DNA of 64,000 nucleotides, from positions 397,563 through 461,562 of the forward strand of contig NW_026705733.1 in the NCBI RefSeq assembly GCF_029867415.1, in the 5' to 3' direction. The notes beneath the pieces are model-generated. The model did not search any database, was not told where the DNA came from, and saw nothing but the letters and a program-made list of their open reading frames with translations. The position numbers and the translations under genes are program-made. Every line of letters begins with the position of its first letter. Positions within the stretch are counted from its first letter, which is position 1. This document shows positions 38,294 to 49,136 of the stretch, one piece after another. The stretch comes from Vicia villosa. Lineage: Eukaryota > Streptophyta > Magnoliopsida > Fabales > Fabaceae.

Positions 38294-39504
38294 TGAAGGA
38301 TAGAAAAACACTTAGAAAGGGGGGGTTTGAATAAGTGTAGTCTTAAAAACTTGAACGATAAAAACAAATTGCACAGTTATTTTTATCCTGGTTCGTTGTT
38401 AACTAAACTACTCCGGTCCACCCCCACGGAGTGATTTACCTCACCTGAGGATTTAATCCACTAATCGCAACAGATTACAATGGTTTTCCACTTAGCCCAC
38501 GACTAAGTCTTCTAGAGTATCTTGATCACAACCTGATCACTCTAGGAACAAATGCTTAGACACAAGCTAAGATTTTCTTAGAGTATCCTGACCACCACGT
38601 GATCACTCTAATTACAACTGCTTAGACACAAGCTAAAACTTCCTAGAGTATCCTGATCAACACTTGATCACTCTAGTTACTTACAAATTAATGTAATCAA
38701 ATAAGAGTTTTACAATGCTTCTGAAAAGCTATAATCACAACAGTGATATTTCTCTTAACGTTTAAGCTTAATCTCACTAATATATTACAACAGCAATGTA
38801 GTGAGCTTTGATGAAGATGAAGTTTCTGAGCTTTGATTTGAACAGCGTTTCAGCAAGTTTTTCAGAATAAGTTTTTTTAGAATTAGCTTCTTGCTTCTCA
38901 TCAGAACTTCATATTTATACGCACTTGAGAAGATGACCGCTGGGAGCATTTAATGCTTTGCGTGTTCCGTACAGCATTGCATTTAATGTTTCACGCTTTT
39001 GTCAACTACCTCGAGCCTTGTTCACGCTGTGTCTACTGACGTTGCCTTTAATAGCTTCCAACGTTCCTTTTGTCAGTCAGCGTAGCCTGCCACCTGTACT
39101 TTCTTCTGATCTGATGTTTGTGTATACAACGTTTGAATATCATCAGAGTCAAACAGCTTGGTGCATAGCATCTTCTTGTCTTCTGACCTTGAAGTGCTTC
39201 TGAGCGTGATACCATGAGAACTTCAGTGCTTCTGCTTCTGATCTCAAGTTCTTCTGATGCTTCCATAGACCCATGTTCTGATTCTGCCTTGACCATCTTC
39301 TGATGTCTTGCCAGATCATGTTCTAATGTTGCATGCTGAACCTTCTGAGACAAAGCTTCTGAGCGCTGATTTGTGCATACTCTTTATATATTTCCTGAAA
39401 GGGAAATTGCAATGTATTAGAGTACCACATTATCTCACACAAAATTCATATCCTTGTTATCATCAAAACTAAGAATATTGATCAGAACAAATCTTGTTCT
39501 AACA
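38294..39504 (-). repeat. SIRE-B 3' LTR (left copy), 1211 bp
   Basis: TG...CA termini (TGAAGGATAG ... GTTCTAACA). It contains about three tandem units of about 64 bp with 'CTAGAGTATCCTGATCA' words at 38508-38690. It is a direct repeat of 46723-47933. Confidence 0.95.
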
Positions 39505-40430
39505 ATCTCCCCCTTTTTGATGATGACAAAAACATATATAAATGATATGAATTTGCGATCAGAAAGAGCAGACGGCTAAAGACAATTACACAGCTATAGC
39601 ATAAGCATGTGAATATGTCTCCCCCTGAGATTAACAATCTCCCCCTGAGATGAATAATCTCCCCCTGAAATTAATACTAGAAGGATTTTATAAATAGAAG
39701 ACTTCCCTGATTATTTCGGTAGAGACGTTCACAGTGCTTGATCTTCAGAACATTCATGACTTCTGATTTCTGCTTCCATAGGACAGCTTCAGAACTTTGA
39801 ATTTCTTTAGATCCTCAGAACATTCACAGCTTCTGATTTCTGCTTCCATCGGACAACTTCAGAACTTGAATTTCTTTGATCTTCAGAACATTCACAGCTT
39901 CTGATTCTTGCTTCCATTTGGACAGCTTCAGAGCTTGAATTTCTTCTTTCATTACTTCATGCTAGAATGTATCAGAACATTGTTGAATGTACCAGAGCTT
40001 CATCAGAGCATCTCTACATCCTGAAATGTTACAGAACAAAACTAAACGACAAAAGTCAGCATGAATGAATCAGAACATAAAATATGTTTCAGAATACATA
40101 ATATGTATCAGAGCCATATAAGCCATATAGAATGTATCAGAACATATAGACATAATGTTTCAGATCATATTCTATCATCAGAATATCTGAGCATTCTTGC
40201 TTCTGCTTCTGATTCTGAAGCTTCATAGCACTCAGCTTGCTTCAAGAATCCAAGAACTTGATTCATCTTGTTGCTTCTTATGTTGTTCTTTAAAAGAGAA
40301 TCTTCAATTTCTGCAACAGCACAACTTAAAGTATAGAACTTTGCAAGTTCTGTTAGTAATGTGGGGCCTTTTTACCCGGTAACTGATAATATTTAATCAG
40401 ATCATTTATCATATATTTTCTCCCCCTTTT
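39505..40430 (-). promoter_or_regulatory. SIRE-B 3' non-coding region with repeated polypurine tracts and a 69-bp triplication
   Basis: The block AATCTCCCCC (GGGGGAGATT on the minus strand) occurs next to the LTR (39505) and again near 39618, 39634, 39655 and 40419. A direct triplication of about 69 bp (39743-39950) carries CTTCAGAACATTCA, TTCTGCTTCCAT and GACAGCTTCAGA words. Polypurine tracts prime plus-strand DNA synthesis in LTR elements; which copy is used cannot be told. Confidence 0.6.
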
Positions 40431-40764
40431 TGTCATAACATCAAAAAAGAATATAAAAGATTCAGATGTAGAAAACGACAAAGGAAAGAAACAGAATTAA
40501 ACTTTTCATTGATTTAAACAAGCAGGATTACAAAAGATGTATGCAGAAAACAGATGCAACAAGGAAGGAAAACTACAAAGACTAAAGACTAAGACCCTAG
40601 CCTAGACAAAATCTTAGCTAACATATCATGAATCCCTGCGGTCTTCTCAGTTTGTTCAGCCATGAAAGCTTGAAACTCTGTATGCCTGTCCAGACTAGAA
40701 CCTCCACTGTAGGAGAGATGCATGAATTCAAGGAGGAAGTGAGAGACAGTTCACAGGAAGAGAG

Positions 40765-41171
40765 CTAATGTCTCAAACGGGGCTTTCCCTTAACATAGAA
40801 GTCAAAAACATGATCCTTAACATCATCCACTATCTCAAGAAAGTCTTCTTCCTTTGGATAAATGTTGATAACAGCATCACAGAAGAGATCTGACTCGAGA
40901 CTTCATGGAATCTTGAGAGATCCGTCTTGGAATCAATGTCAGTGATCCCCGAGATTTGTTTCTCAACCTGGAACCAGACAACCCTTCCAACTGTTCTATT
41001 CATATAGATCGACCATCCTTGAGCCTTTGCCTTTGCATCTTGGTTGAAACCATAAGCACCCAAATCATCAGCGTCCACATGAGATTTGCACAAAACTTCC
41101 ATTACTGATGGAGGACTGAAGCAAGTTTTCAGTGGAGAAACCTCTTGAGAGAAACTTGAAGACGGATTCAT
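40765..41171 (-). pseudogene. SIRE-B downstream ORF of unknown function, frameshifted
   Basis: Between pol and the 3' LTR the minus strand has an ORF from the ATG at 41171 (MNPSSSFSQEVSPLKT) through AYGFNQDAKAKAQGWSIYMN to a frame change near 40875-40890. After it the other frame gives INIYPKEEDFLEIVDDVKDH and ends at 40765; about 135 codons in all. I do not recognise the family. Position suggests the place of the env-like ORF in related SIRE elements, but it shows no similarity that I can see to the envelope-like relic at 20045-21355. Confidence 0.5.
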
Positions 41172-41691
41172 GATGAATGCTAGGTTGAAGATGAATAAAC
41201 TAAGGTTTATGCAAAAAAAATATTCATAGAAAAGTGAGAGAAGGAGAGAGAGAGAGCGCAAAGATTGATTGAAGAATGCAAAGAAATGGAGAAATAAATA
41301 GAGGGAATGTGGGGAAGGAAACGTTCTAGGGAAGGGAAACGTTTGACGGATATAAAAACGAAAAAGACAATAAAAGAAATGATGAATGGCATTTAATGTT
41401 ACATGACGTGAGGAGAGATAATAATGGCAAAAGAAGTGATTAGCACAGTTACCTAAGTAGGCGTCCCCTCAACTGCACGCACGTTTGTCCAGAAATAGTG
41501 AACACGTGTTTACCATCTGGATAGCCAGTTACAGCTGTTTTACTTTTAAAGAGATTCTGAGTCAACTTAGACAATGAAACGTTAGTAATAACAGAATCAC
41601 TACTTCTAATTGATTACAATCAGAACTTCTTATAAAAGACTAATCCAATCTCATTTCAGAAGATACTCATACATAAGATCTTCTCATCTTC

Positions 41692-44600
41692 TCATTCTGG
41701 GCATAAATCCATACTGATATTCTTCAGAATGAACTTAAACCTATCTTCAGCAAGGGGTTTTGTAAAGATATCAGCCCATTGATGGTCTGTATCCACAAAG
41801 TTTAAAGATATAACACCCTTCTGAACATAGTCCCTTATGAAATGATGTTTAATCTCAATATGTTTAGCTTTTGAATGTAAGATAGGATTCTTAGATAAAC
41901 ATATAGCAGAAGTATTATCACAGAAAATAGGAATGTTACTCTCATATATTTGATAATCTTCTAGCTGACTTCTCATCCAGAGCATTTGTGTGCTACATCC
42001 AGCAGCAGCAACATATTCTGCTTCTGTTGTTGAGAGGGCAATTGTAGCTTGCTTCTTGCTGTACCATGAGATCAGATGACTTCCAAGAAATTGACAACTT
42101 CCAGAAGTGCTCTTCCTTTCAATTCTATCTCCAGCATAGTCAGCATCACAGAATCCTACTAAGTTGTAATCTTTGGATCTTCTGTAAACTAAACCAACAT
42201 TAGTAGTACCTTTCAGATACCTCAGAATTCTCTTAACCGCAGTTAAATGAGATTCTCTCGGATCTGATTGGAATCTAGCACACAAACAAACACTAAAGAG
42301 AATGTCAGGTCTAGAAGCAGTTAGGTATAGAAGAGATCCAATCATACCTCTGTACAACTTCTGATCTACCTTCTTACTTACCTCATCCTTACCTAGGACA
42401 CATGTTGGATGCATAGGAGTTTTGGCCTCTTTGCTTTCAGAAAGATTAAACTTCTTCAGAAGTTCTTTCACATACTTCGTTTGATGAACATAGGTTCCAT
42501 CAGAAGTTTGGTTGATTTGAGTCCCAAGGAAATACTTGAGTTCTCCCATCATGCTCATTTCAAATTCAGCCTGCATATACTCAGCAAACTCCTTTCCAAG
42601 TGTAGCATTAGATGTTCCAAAGATAATATCATCAACATATATTTGACAAATTAAAATATCCTTTTTAAATGTTTTACAAAAGAGAGTAGTGTCCACTTTT
42701 CCTCTAGTGAAACCATTTTCCAGAAGGAAAGAACTTAAACGTTCATACCAAGCTCTAGGAGCTTGCTTCAATCCGTATAATGATTTCTTTAATTTAAAAA
42801 CATGATTTGGAGACTTGGCGTCTTCAAAACCAGGAGGTTGATGGACATAAACTTCTTCATCTATATAACCATTTAAGAAGGCACTCTTAACATCCATCTG
42901 ATAAAGAGTGATGTTGTGTTGAGTGGCAAAAGAAATTAATAGACGAATAGATTCTAACCTAGCCACTGGTGCAAAGGTTTCTGTATAGCCAATCCCTTCT
43001 TGCTGACTGTAACCCTGAGCAACCAGTCTGGCTTTGTTTCTTACCACTTCTCCCTTCTCGCTTAGCTTGTTTCTGAATACCCACTTAGTGCCAATGATGT
43101 TAAATCCTTTTGGTCTAGGAACCAGGTCCCATACATCATTCCTTGTAAACTGATTGAGTTCTTCTTGCATGGCAATTATCCAGTCTGGATCTTCTAGAGC
43201 TTGATCAACAGAAGTTGGCTCGATCAAAGAAACAAGACCTAATTGACATTCTGCATTGTTCTTAAGGAATGCCCTTGTTCTGATGGGATCATCTTTCTTC
43301 CCAAGGATCACATCTTCTGAATGAGCTGATGCAAGTCTAGGTGATCTTCTGACTGTTGGCTCTTCAGAAATCCTGAGATTCTCTAAAGATGCAGCAACTT
43401 GATCTTCTGATCCATTGCTTCTGAGACTATCAGCTTCTGCAGCATTGCTTCTTGGTTCTACTGCTTCTGATATATCAATATCACAATCTGCAAAATTCTC
43501 AAACTGCTTTGGTTTTTCAAGACCAAGCTTATCATCAAACCTGATATTGATTGATTCTTCTACAATCAATGTTTCAGTATTGTATACTCTGTAGCCTTTA
43601 GAGCGTTCATAATATCCAAGAAGGAAACACTTTTGTGCTTTAGAATCAAACTTACCAAGATGATCTTTAGTATTCAGAATGAAACATACACATCCAAAAG
43701 GATGGAAATATGAAATGTTAGACTTTCTGTTCTTCCACAATTCATAAGGAGTCTTATTTAGAATAGGTCTTATAGAGATTCTATTCTGAATATAACACGC
43801 AGTGTTTATTGCTTCTGCCCAGAAATGCTTAGCCATATTGGTTTCATTGATCATGGTTCTGGCCATTTCTTGTAGAGTCCTATTCTTTCGCTCTACAACT
43901 CCATTTTGCTGTGGAGTTCTAGGGCAAGAGAAATCATGGGCAATACCATTTTCTTTGAAGAACTCCTCAAAGAATTTGTTCTAAAATTCACCACCATGAT
44001 CACTTCTAACCTTTAGGATTTTACACTCTTTCTCAGATTGGATCTGAGTGCAGAATTCAAAGAACACTGAATGAGACTCATCCTTGTGTTTCAAGAACTT
44101 TACCCATGTCCAGCGGCTATAATCATCAACGATGACTAATCCATATTTCTTCCCTCTGACAGATGCTGTTTTGACTGGGCCAAACAGATCAATGTGCAAG
44201 AGTTCTAACGGCCTTGAGGTAGAAACAACATTCTTAGACTTGAATGCAGGTCTGGAGAACTTGCCCTTCTGACATGCTTCACAAAGAGCATCTGATTTGA
44301 ATTTCAGATTTGGGAGTCCTCTGACCAGATTTAGTTTGTTAATCTGAGAAATCTTTCTCAAACTAGCATGTCCTAATCTCCTGTGCCAGACCCATTGCTC
44401 CTCAGAAACAGACATAAGACAAGTCACCTTCTGCTTCTCAAGATCAGAAAGATCAATCTTATAAATGTTGTTCTTTCTATTGCCTGTAAATAGGATTGAG
44501 CCATCCTTCTGACTTACAGCCTTGCAAGACTTTTGATTGAAGATTATATCATAACCATTGTCACTTAATTGACTTATGGACAATAAGTTATGCGATAATC

Positions 44601-44826
44601 CTTCAACAAGAAGTACATTAGTTATGGAAGGAGAGTTACCAAGACTTATGGTTCCAGAGCCAATGATTTTGCCCTTCTGATGTCCTCCAAACTTGACTTC
44701 TCCACATGGTTTAAGCACCAGGTCTTGGAATGTAGACCTTCTTCCCGTCATGTGTCGCGAGCACCCAGAGTCCAGGTACCATGACATTTTGCTTTTTGTC
44801 CTCTTTGCTGCCAAGGATATCTGCAA
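41692..44826 (-). pseudogene. SIRE-B pol (PR-INT-RT-RNaseH), one internal stop
   Basis: Polyprotein part of the copia element. Protease: 'MSWYLDSGCSRHMTG' near 44780. GAG-pre-integrase: VWHRRLGHASLRKI. Integrase: zinc-binding region CEACQKGKFSR, core DDYSRWTWVKF, 'VRSDHGGEF', TPQQNGVVERKNR. RT: 'KARLVAQGYSQQEGIGYTET', 'MDVKSAFLNGYI', catalytic 'QIYVDDIIFGTS'. RNase H: FCDADYAGD, TTEAEYVAA, CDNTSAICLS; end SMDLCPE. One in-frame TAG (43981-43983, after HGGEF) interrupts integrase; the frame is unchanged beyond it. The open parts are 43981-44826 and 41692-43866 plus the 38 codons between. Otherwise well preserved. Confidence 0.95.
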
Positions 44827-44944
44827 CAGAAATTATCTTCTCCTTAGGTACCCACAATTTCTTGGGTCCTTTCTTATTAGTTCTCCTCAAGTTCTGATTG
44901 AACTTGGGTTTAGCAAAATATTTAACAGGAGGAACATCATGATA

Positions 44945-46636
44945 TTATTTAGGTTTGTCAGCATGATATTTCTTAGGATGTGTCACATGCTTCTTGGTGT
45001 GAACAGTGTTAAACTTCTGTGCATGTGAAGTGAGCCTAATATCATGTGAGTGGCCATACTTGAACTGATCATACAATGGCTTGTATGTGATTTTCATATC
45101 ATCCACAGGTTCAAGTTTGTATGGGGTTTCACCCTCAAAACCAATGCCAACTCTTTTGTTTCCAGACACAGCATATATCATAGAAGCTAGCTGACTTCTG
45201 CCAATACTTCTAGATAGGAACTTCCTGAAACTTAAATCATATTTTTTCAGAATATGGTTCAGACTGGGAGTGGATTTTTCTGAATCAGAAGAAGATCCAA
45301 CATTATTGGATAATTTTAAAACTTTTTCTTTTAATTCAGAATTTCCCAACTCAAGCTTCTTAGTTTCAAATTCAAATTGCTTTTTCAGCTTTTTGTATTT
45401 GATACTAAGATGAGCTTTTAATTCAAGAAGCTCTGTTAGACTGGAAACTAACTCATCTCTAGATAGTTCTGAAAATACCTCTTCAGAATCTGATTCTGAT
45501 GTAGATTCTGATCCATCATCTTCTGTAGCCATCAGCGCGAAGTTGGCCTGCTCTCCTTCAGAGTCTGATTCTGATTCTGATTCAGAATCATCCCATGTTG
45601 CCATAAGACCTCTCTTCTTATGAAACTTCTTTTTGGGATTCTCCTTCTGAAGTTTTGGACACTCGTTCTTGTAATGTCCAGGCTCATTGCACTCATAGCA
45701 GACAGCCTTCTTCTTGTCAGATCTTCTGTCACTAGAAGATTCTCCACGTTCAAATTTCTTTGAACTTCTGAAGCCTCTGAACTTCCTTTGCTTGCTCTTC
45801 CAGAGTTGGTTTACCCTTCTGGAGATCATGGACAGTTCATCTTCTTCTTCAGATTCTGATTCTTCAGGATCTTCTTCTCTAGCCTGAAAAGCGTTAGTGC
45901 ATTTTTTAACATTAGATTTTAATGCAATAGACTTACCTTTCTTCTGAGGTTCGTTTGCATCCAGCTCTATTTCATGGATTCTCAAGGCACTGATAAGCTC
46001 TTCCAAAGAAACTTCATTCTGATTCTTTGCAATCTTGAATGCTGTTACCATTGGACCCCATCTTCTGGGCAAGCTTCTGATGATCTTCTTTATATGATCA
46101 GCCTTGGTGTAGCCTTTGTCCAGAACTCTTAATCCAGCAGTCAGAGTTTGAAATCTTGAAAACATCTTTTCAATGTCTTCATCATCCTCCATCTTGAAGG
46201 CTTCGTACTTCTGGATTAGAGCAAGAGATTTAGTCTCCTTGACTTGAGCATTTCCTTCATGAGTCATTTTCAAGGACTCATATATGTCATGGGCCGTTTC
46301 CCTGTTAGATATCTTCTCATACTCAGCATGAGAGATAGCATTCAGCAAAACAGTCCTGCATTTGTGATGATTTTTGAAAAGCTTCTTTTGATCATCATCC
46401 ATTTCTTGCCTTGTAAGCCTTACGCCACTGGCTTTCACTGGATGTTTGTAACCATCCATCAGAAGATCCCATAGTTCACCATCTAGACCAAGAAAGTAAC
46501 TTTCCAGTTTATCTTTCCAGTATTCAAAGTTTTCACCATCAAATACTGGTGGTCTAGTATAACCATTGTTACCGTTGTATTGCTCAGCAGAGCCAGATGT
46601 AGATGCAGTTGGATTTGTTTGAGTTTCACCAGCCAT
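44945..46636 (-). CDS. SIRE-B gag
   Basis: 563-aa ORF from the ATG at 46636 (MAGETQTNPTASTSGS), encoding the capsid/nucleocapsid precursor. 'GENFEYWKDKLESYFLGLDG' and SLPRRWGPMVTAFKIAKN are copia gag (UBN2-type) signatures; a CCHC knuckle CYECNEPGHYKNECP lies near residue 315; acidic SESESDSEGEQ stretches follow. It ends in TAA at 44945, after which the same frame stays open for about 45 codons (KYFAKPKFNQN, LWVPKEKIISVADILG). A frame change in an A-rich stretch near 44800-44826 then leads into the protease. Whether the stop and frame change are lesions or the gag/pol boundary cannot be decided here. Confidence 0.9.
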   Translation of the reverse strand: MAGETQTNPTASTSGSAEQYNGNNGYTRPPVFDGENFEYWKDKLESYFLGLDGELWDLLMDGYKHPVKASGVRLTRQEMDDDQKKLFKNHHKCRTVLLNAISHAEYEKISNRETAHDIYESLKMTHEGNAQVKETKSLALIQKYEAFKMEDDEDIEKMFSRFQTLTAGLRVLDKGYTKADHIKKIIRSLPRRWGPMVTAFKIAKNQNEVSLEELISALRIHEIELDANEPQKKGKSIALKSNVKKCTNAFQAREEDPEESESEEEDELSMISRRVNQLWKSKQRKFRGFRSSKKFERGESSSDRRSDKKKAVCYECNEPGHYKNECPKLQKENPKKKFHKKRGLMATWDDSESESESDSEGEQANFALMATEDDGSESTSESDSEEVFSELSRDELVSSLTELLELKAHLSIKYKKLKKQFEFETKKLELGNSELKEKVLKLSNNVGSSSDSEKSTPSLNHILKKYDLSFRKFLSRSIGRSQLASMIYAVSGNKRVGIGFEGETPYKLEPVDDMKITYKPLYDQFKYGHSHDIRLTSHAQKFNTVHTKKHVTHPKKYHADKPK

Positions 46637-46722
46637 CTTTTACTGAAGCGTTTTTCTCTTCCTGAATCTTTTCTAAACACGGTTAAGTGCTTGCACCTTA
46701 GAACCGGCGCTCTGATGCCAAT

Positions 46723-47933
46723 TGAAGGATAGAAAAACACTTAGAAAGGGGGGGTTTGAATAAGTGTAGTCTTAAAAACTTGAACGATAAAAACAAATTG
46801 CACAGTTATTTTTATCCTGGTTCGTTGTTAACTAAACTACTCCAGTCCACCCCCACGGAGTGATTTACCTCACCTGAGGATTTAATCCACTAATCGCAAC
46901 AGATTACAATGGTTTTCCACTTAGCCCACGACTAAGTCTTCTAGAGTATCTTGATCACAACCTGATCACTCTAGGAACAAATGCTTAGACACAAGCTAAG
47001 ACTTTCTTAGAGTATCCTGACCACCACGTGATCACTCTAATTACAACTGCTTAGACACAAGCTAAGACTTCCTAGAGTATCCTGATCAACACTTGATCAC
47101 TCTAGTTACTTACAAATTAATGTAATCAAATAAGAGTTTTACAATGCTTCTGAAAAGCTATAATCACAACAGTGATATTTCTCTTAACGTTTAAGCTTAA
47201 TCTCACTAATATATTACAACAGCAATGTAGTGAGCTTTGATGAAGATGAAGTTTCTGAGCTTTGATTTGAACAGCGTTTCAGAAAGTTTTTCAGAATAAG
47301 TTTTTTTAGAATTAGCTTCTTGCTTCTCATCAGAACTTCATATTTATAGGCACTTGAGAAGATGACCGTTGGGAGCATTTAATGCTTTGCGTGTTCCGTA
47401 CAGCATTGCATTTAATGTTTCACGCTTTTGTCAACTACCTCGAGCCTTGTTCACGCTGTGTCTACTGACGTTGCCTTTAATAGCTTCCAACGTTCCTTTT
47501 GTCAGTCAGCGTAGCCTTCCACCTGTACTTTCTTCTGATCTGATGTTTGTGTATACAACGTTTGAATATCATTAGAGTCAAACAGCTTGGTGCATAGCAT
47601 CTTCTTGTCTTCTGACCTTGAAGTGCTTCTGAGCGTGATACCATGAGAACTTCAGTGCTTCTGCTTCTGATCTCAAGTTCTTCTGATGCTTCCATAGACC
47701 CATGTTCTAATTCAGCCTTGAGCATCTTCTGATGTCTTGCCAGATCATGTTCTGATGTTGCATGCTGAACCTTCTGAGACAAAGCTTCTGAGCGCTGATT
47801 TGTGCATACTCTTTATATATTTCCTGAAAGGGAAATTGCAATGTATTAGAGTACCACATTATCTCACACAAAATTCATATCCTTGTTATCATCAAAACTA
47901 AGAATATTGATCAGAACAAATCTTGTTCTAACA
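46723..47933 (-). repeat. SIRE-B 5' LTR (right copy), 1211 bp
   Basis: The same length as the left LTR, with about 12 substitutions counted by hand. It is followed on its internal side by two bases and the primer site TGGCATCAGAGC. In element orientation it starts TGTTAGAACAAG. Confidence 0.95.
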
Positions 47934-47938
47934 CTATC

Positions 47939-49136
47939 TTCCTTACATCTGCAACTACTTCTGAGTATCTGTAGGTTACCCAAGTAGAGGCAACATTCAA
48001 ACAGAAGGGGTGAGTAATCATAATCAATTATAAAAAATATAAGAGAAAAGTAAACTTCCCAAGTATAGTCTACAATTCCACGGCACCAATACAACATAAA
48101 CTCGCACCTTCATTCATCATAAATAACACACATAAAACTATCATCATAAAATCATCATGTGAGCACTTAATGACTTAATACTCATCACAACCCACATCAT
48201 CAACAAGAATATGCAGTGTCACATAGAATGTTATGCAATGACACTAACTCAATGCATGTGGTACCAATTATGAACACCTGGTTCATTTCCCTGCATGATC
48301 TCCACCATAGGATCGACTCCCTCTTGGAACCGGAGCACATCAAAAATCGCTACCATCACCACAGTAAAGCTTCACTAAAATCCCCAGATAAGAAATTCTA
48401 GCTACTCGCACTCGATCCATCACCATAAAAATGAGGCCACATCATAAACAGAATTGAAGTTCCCTCATCATGTATGCATGGACTCTCAGCATACAACAAC
48501 AATACATATATATTTGACCATGGCTAGTCAAGTGTGTCCTCAAAAACATAATCATCATTATAGTAGTATCAACATAACAACATTTATGAATATTACTACT
48601 ACTAACAACAACATCAAATTTGGAAATCCAACAACTCATCAATCATGGCAACATCATCATCCCGTAACATTATTAATACAATACAACATTTTCATAGACC
48701 GAACACATAAACCAAAAACTTAATCAACAAAATAAACATAGAAATAATACCCAAACAACTCATCTATTACTATCGTGTTATATCTTTGCACGTTAGCTTT
48801 CCAACGCTTCGAAGGGTGTGTCAAACGGAGTTACATAACTCAAGTTACGACACTTTCAGTACACATTGCCATAATACTCGCCCCGGACTCGCCCGGTGAA
48901 TTTCCCAACGTTGCAAGCTCGCCCGACAAATTTCCCAGCGAAAATTTCGCCCGGAGCTCGCCCGACAAATTTCACGATTCTAGCAACCCCTAGGTGCGAT
49001 TCGCTATAGTGCAGGCCTTCCCAATACCCAATTTTTGACTCATATTCATCCAAATTGCATCAGAATCAATATTATACAAACCTCAACAACAACATACTTG
49101 CATATACGATTATAATTCGGATCATGGTATATAATG
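47939..49136. other. Older repeat-like DNA carrying SIRE-B, unclassified
   Basis: This continues the sequence that ends at 38288. It has no coding domain. At 48880-48975 there are repeated GCTCGCCCG / TCGCCCGACAAATTTCC words, GC-rich in AT-rich surroundings, reminiscent of LTRs of legume chromoviruses, but I cannot fix LTR ends. Confidence 0.35.

Larger units (their letters stand above)
38289..47938 (-). mobile_element. SIRE/Maximus-type Ty1/copia element (SIRE-B), complete, 9640 bp
   Basis: A full-length minus-strand element, 38294-47933, flanked by perfect target duplications CTATC (38289-38293, 47934-47938). The two LTRs are both 1211 bp and by hand count differ at about 12 sites (about 1%), indicating a young insertion. 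The primer site is TGGCATCAGAGC (minus strand, about 46709-46720), a one-base variant of the Met-tRNA complement. The polypurine tract AAAAAGGGGGAGATT lies beside the left LTR, with extra GGGGGAGA copies nearby. Gag and pol are readable with few lesions. The long region between pol and the 3' LTR is typical of SIRE elements. Confidence 0.95.

Noticed and set aside
39048..39353. ORFs in SIRE LTRs (also 47477-47782 and 50908-51191)
   Set aside because: Present in both LTR copies in an AGAAG/CAGAA-rich repeat context; LTR-internal noise.
48454..48723. 89-aa plus-strand ORF rich in His/Thr
   Set aside because: Low-complexity ACA/ATC-rich DNA, no domain, inside unclassified repeat DNA.
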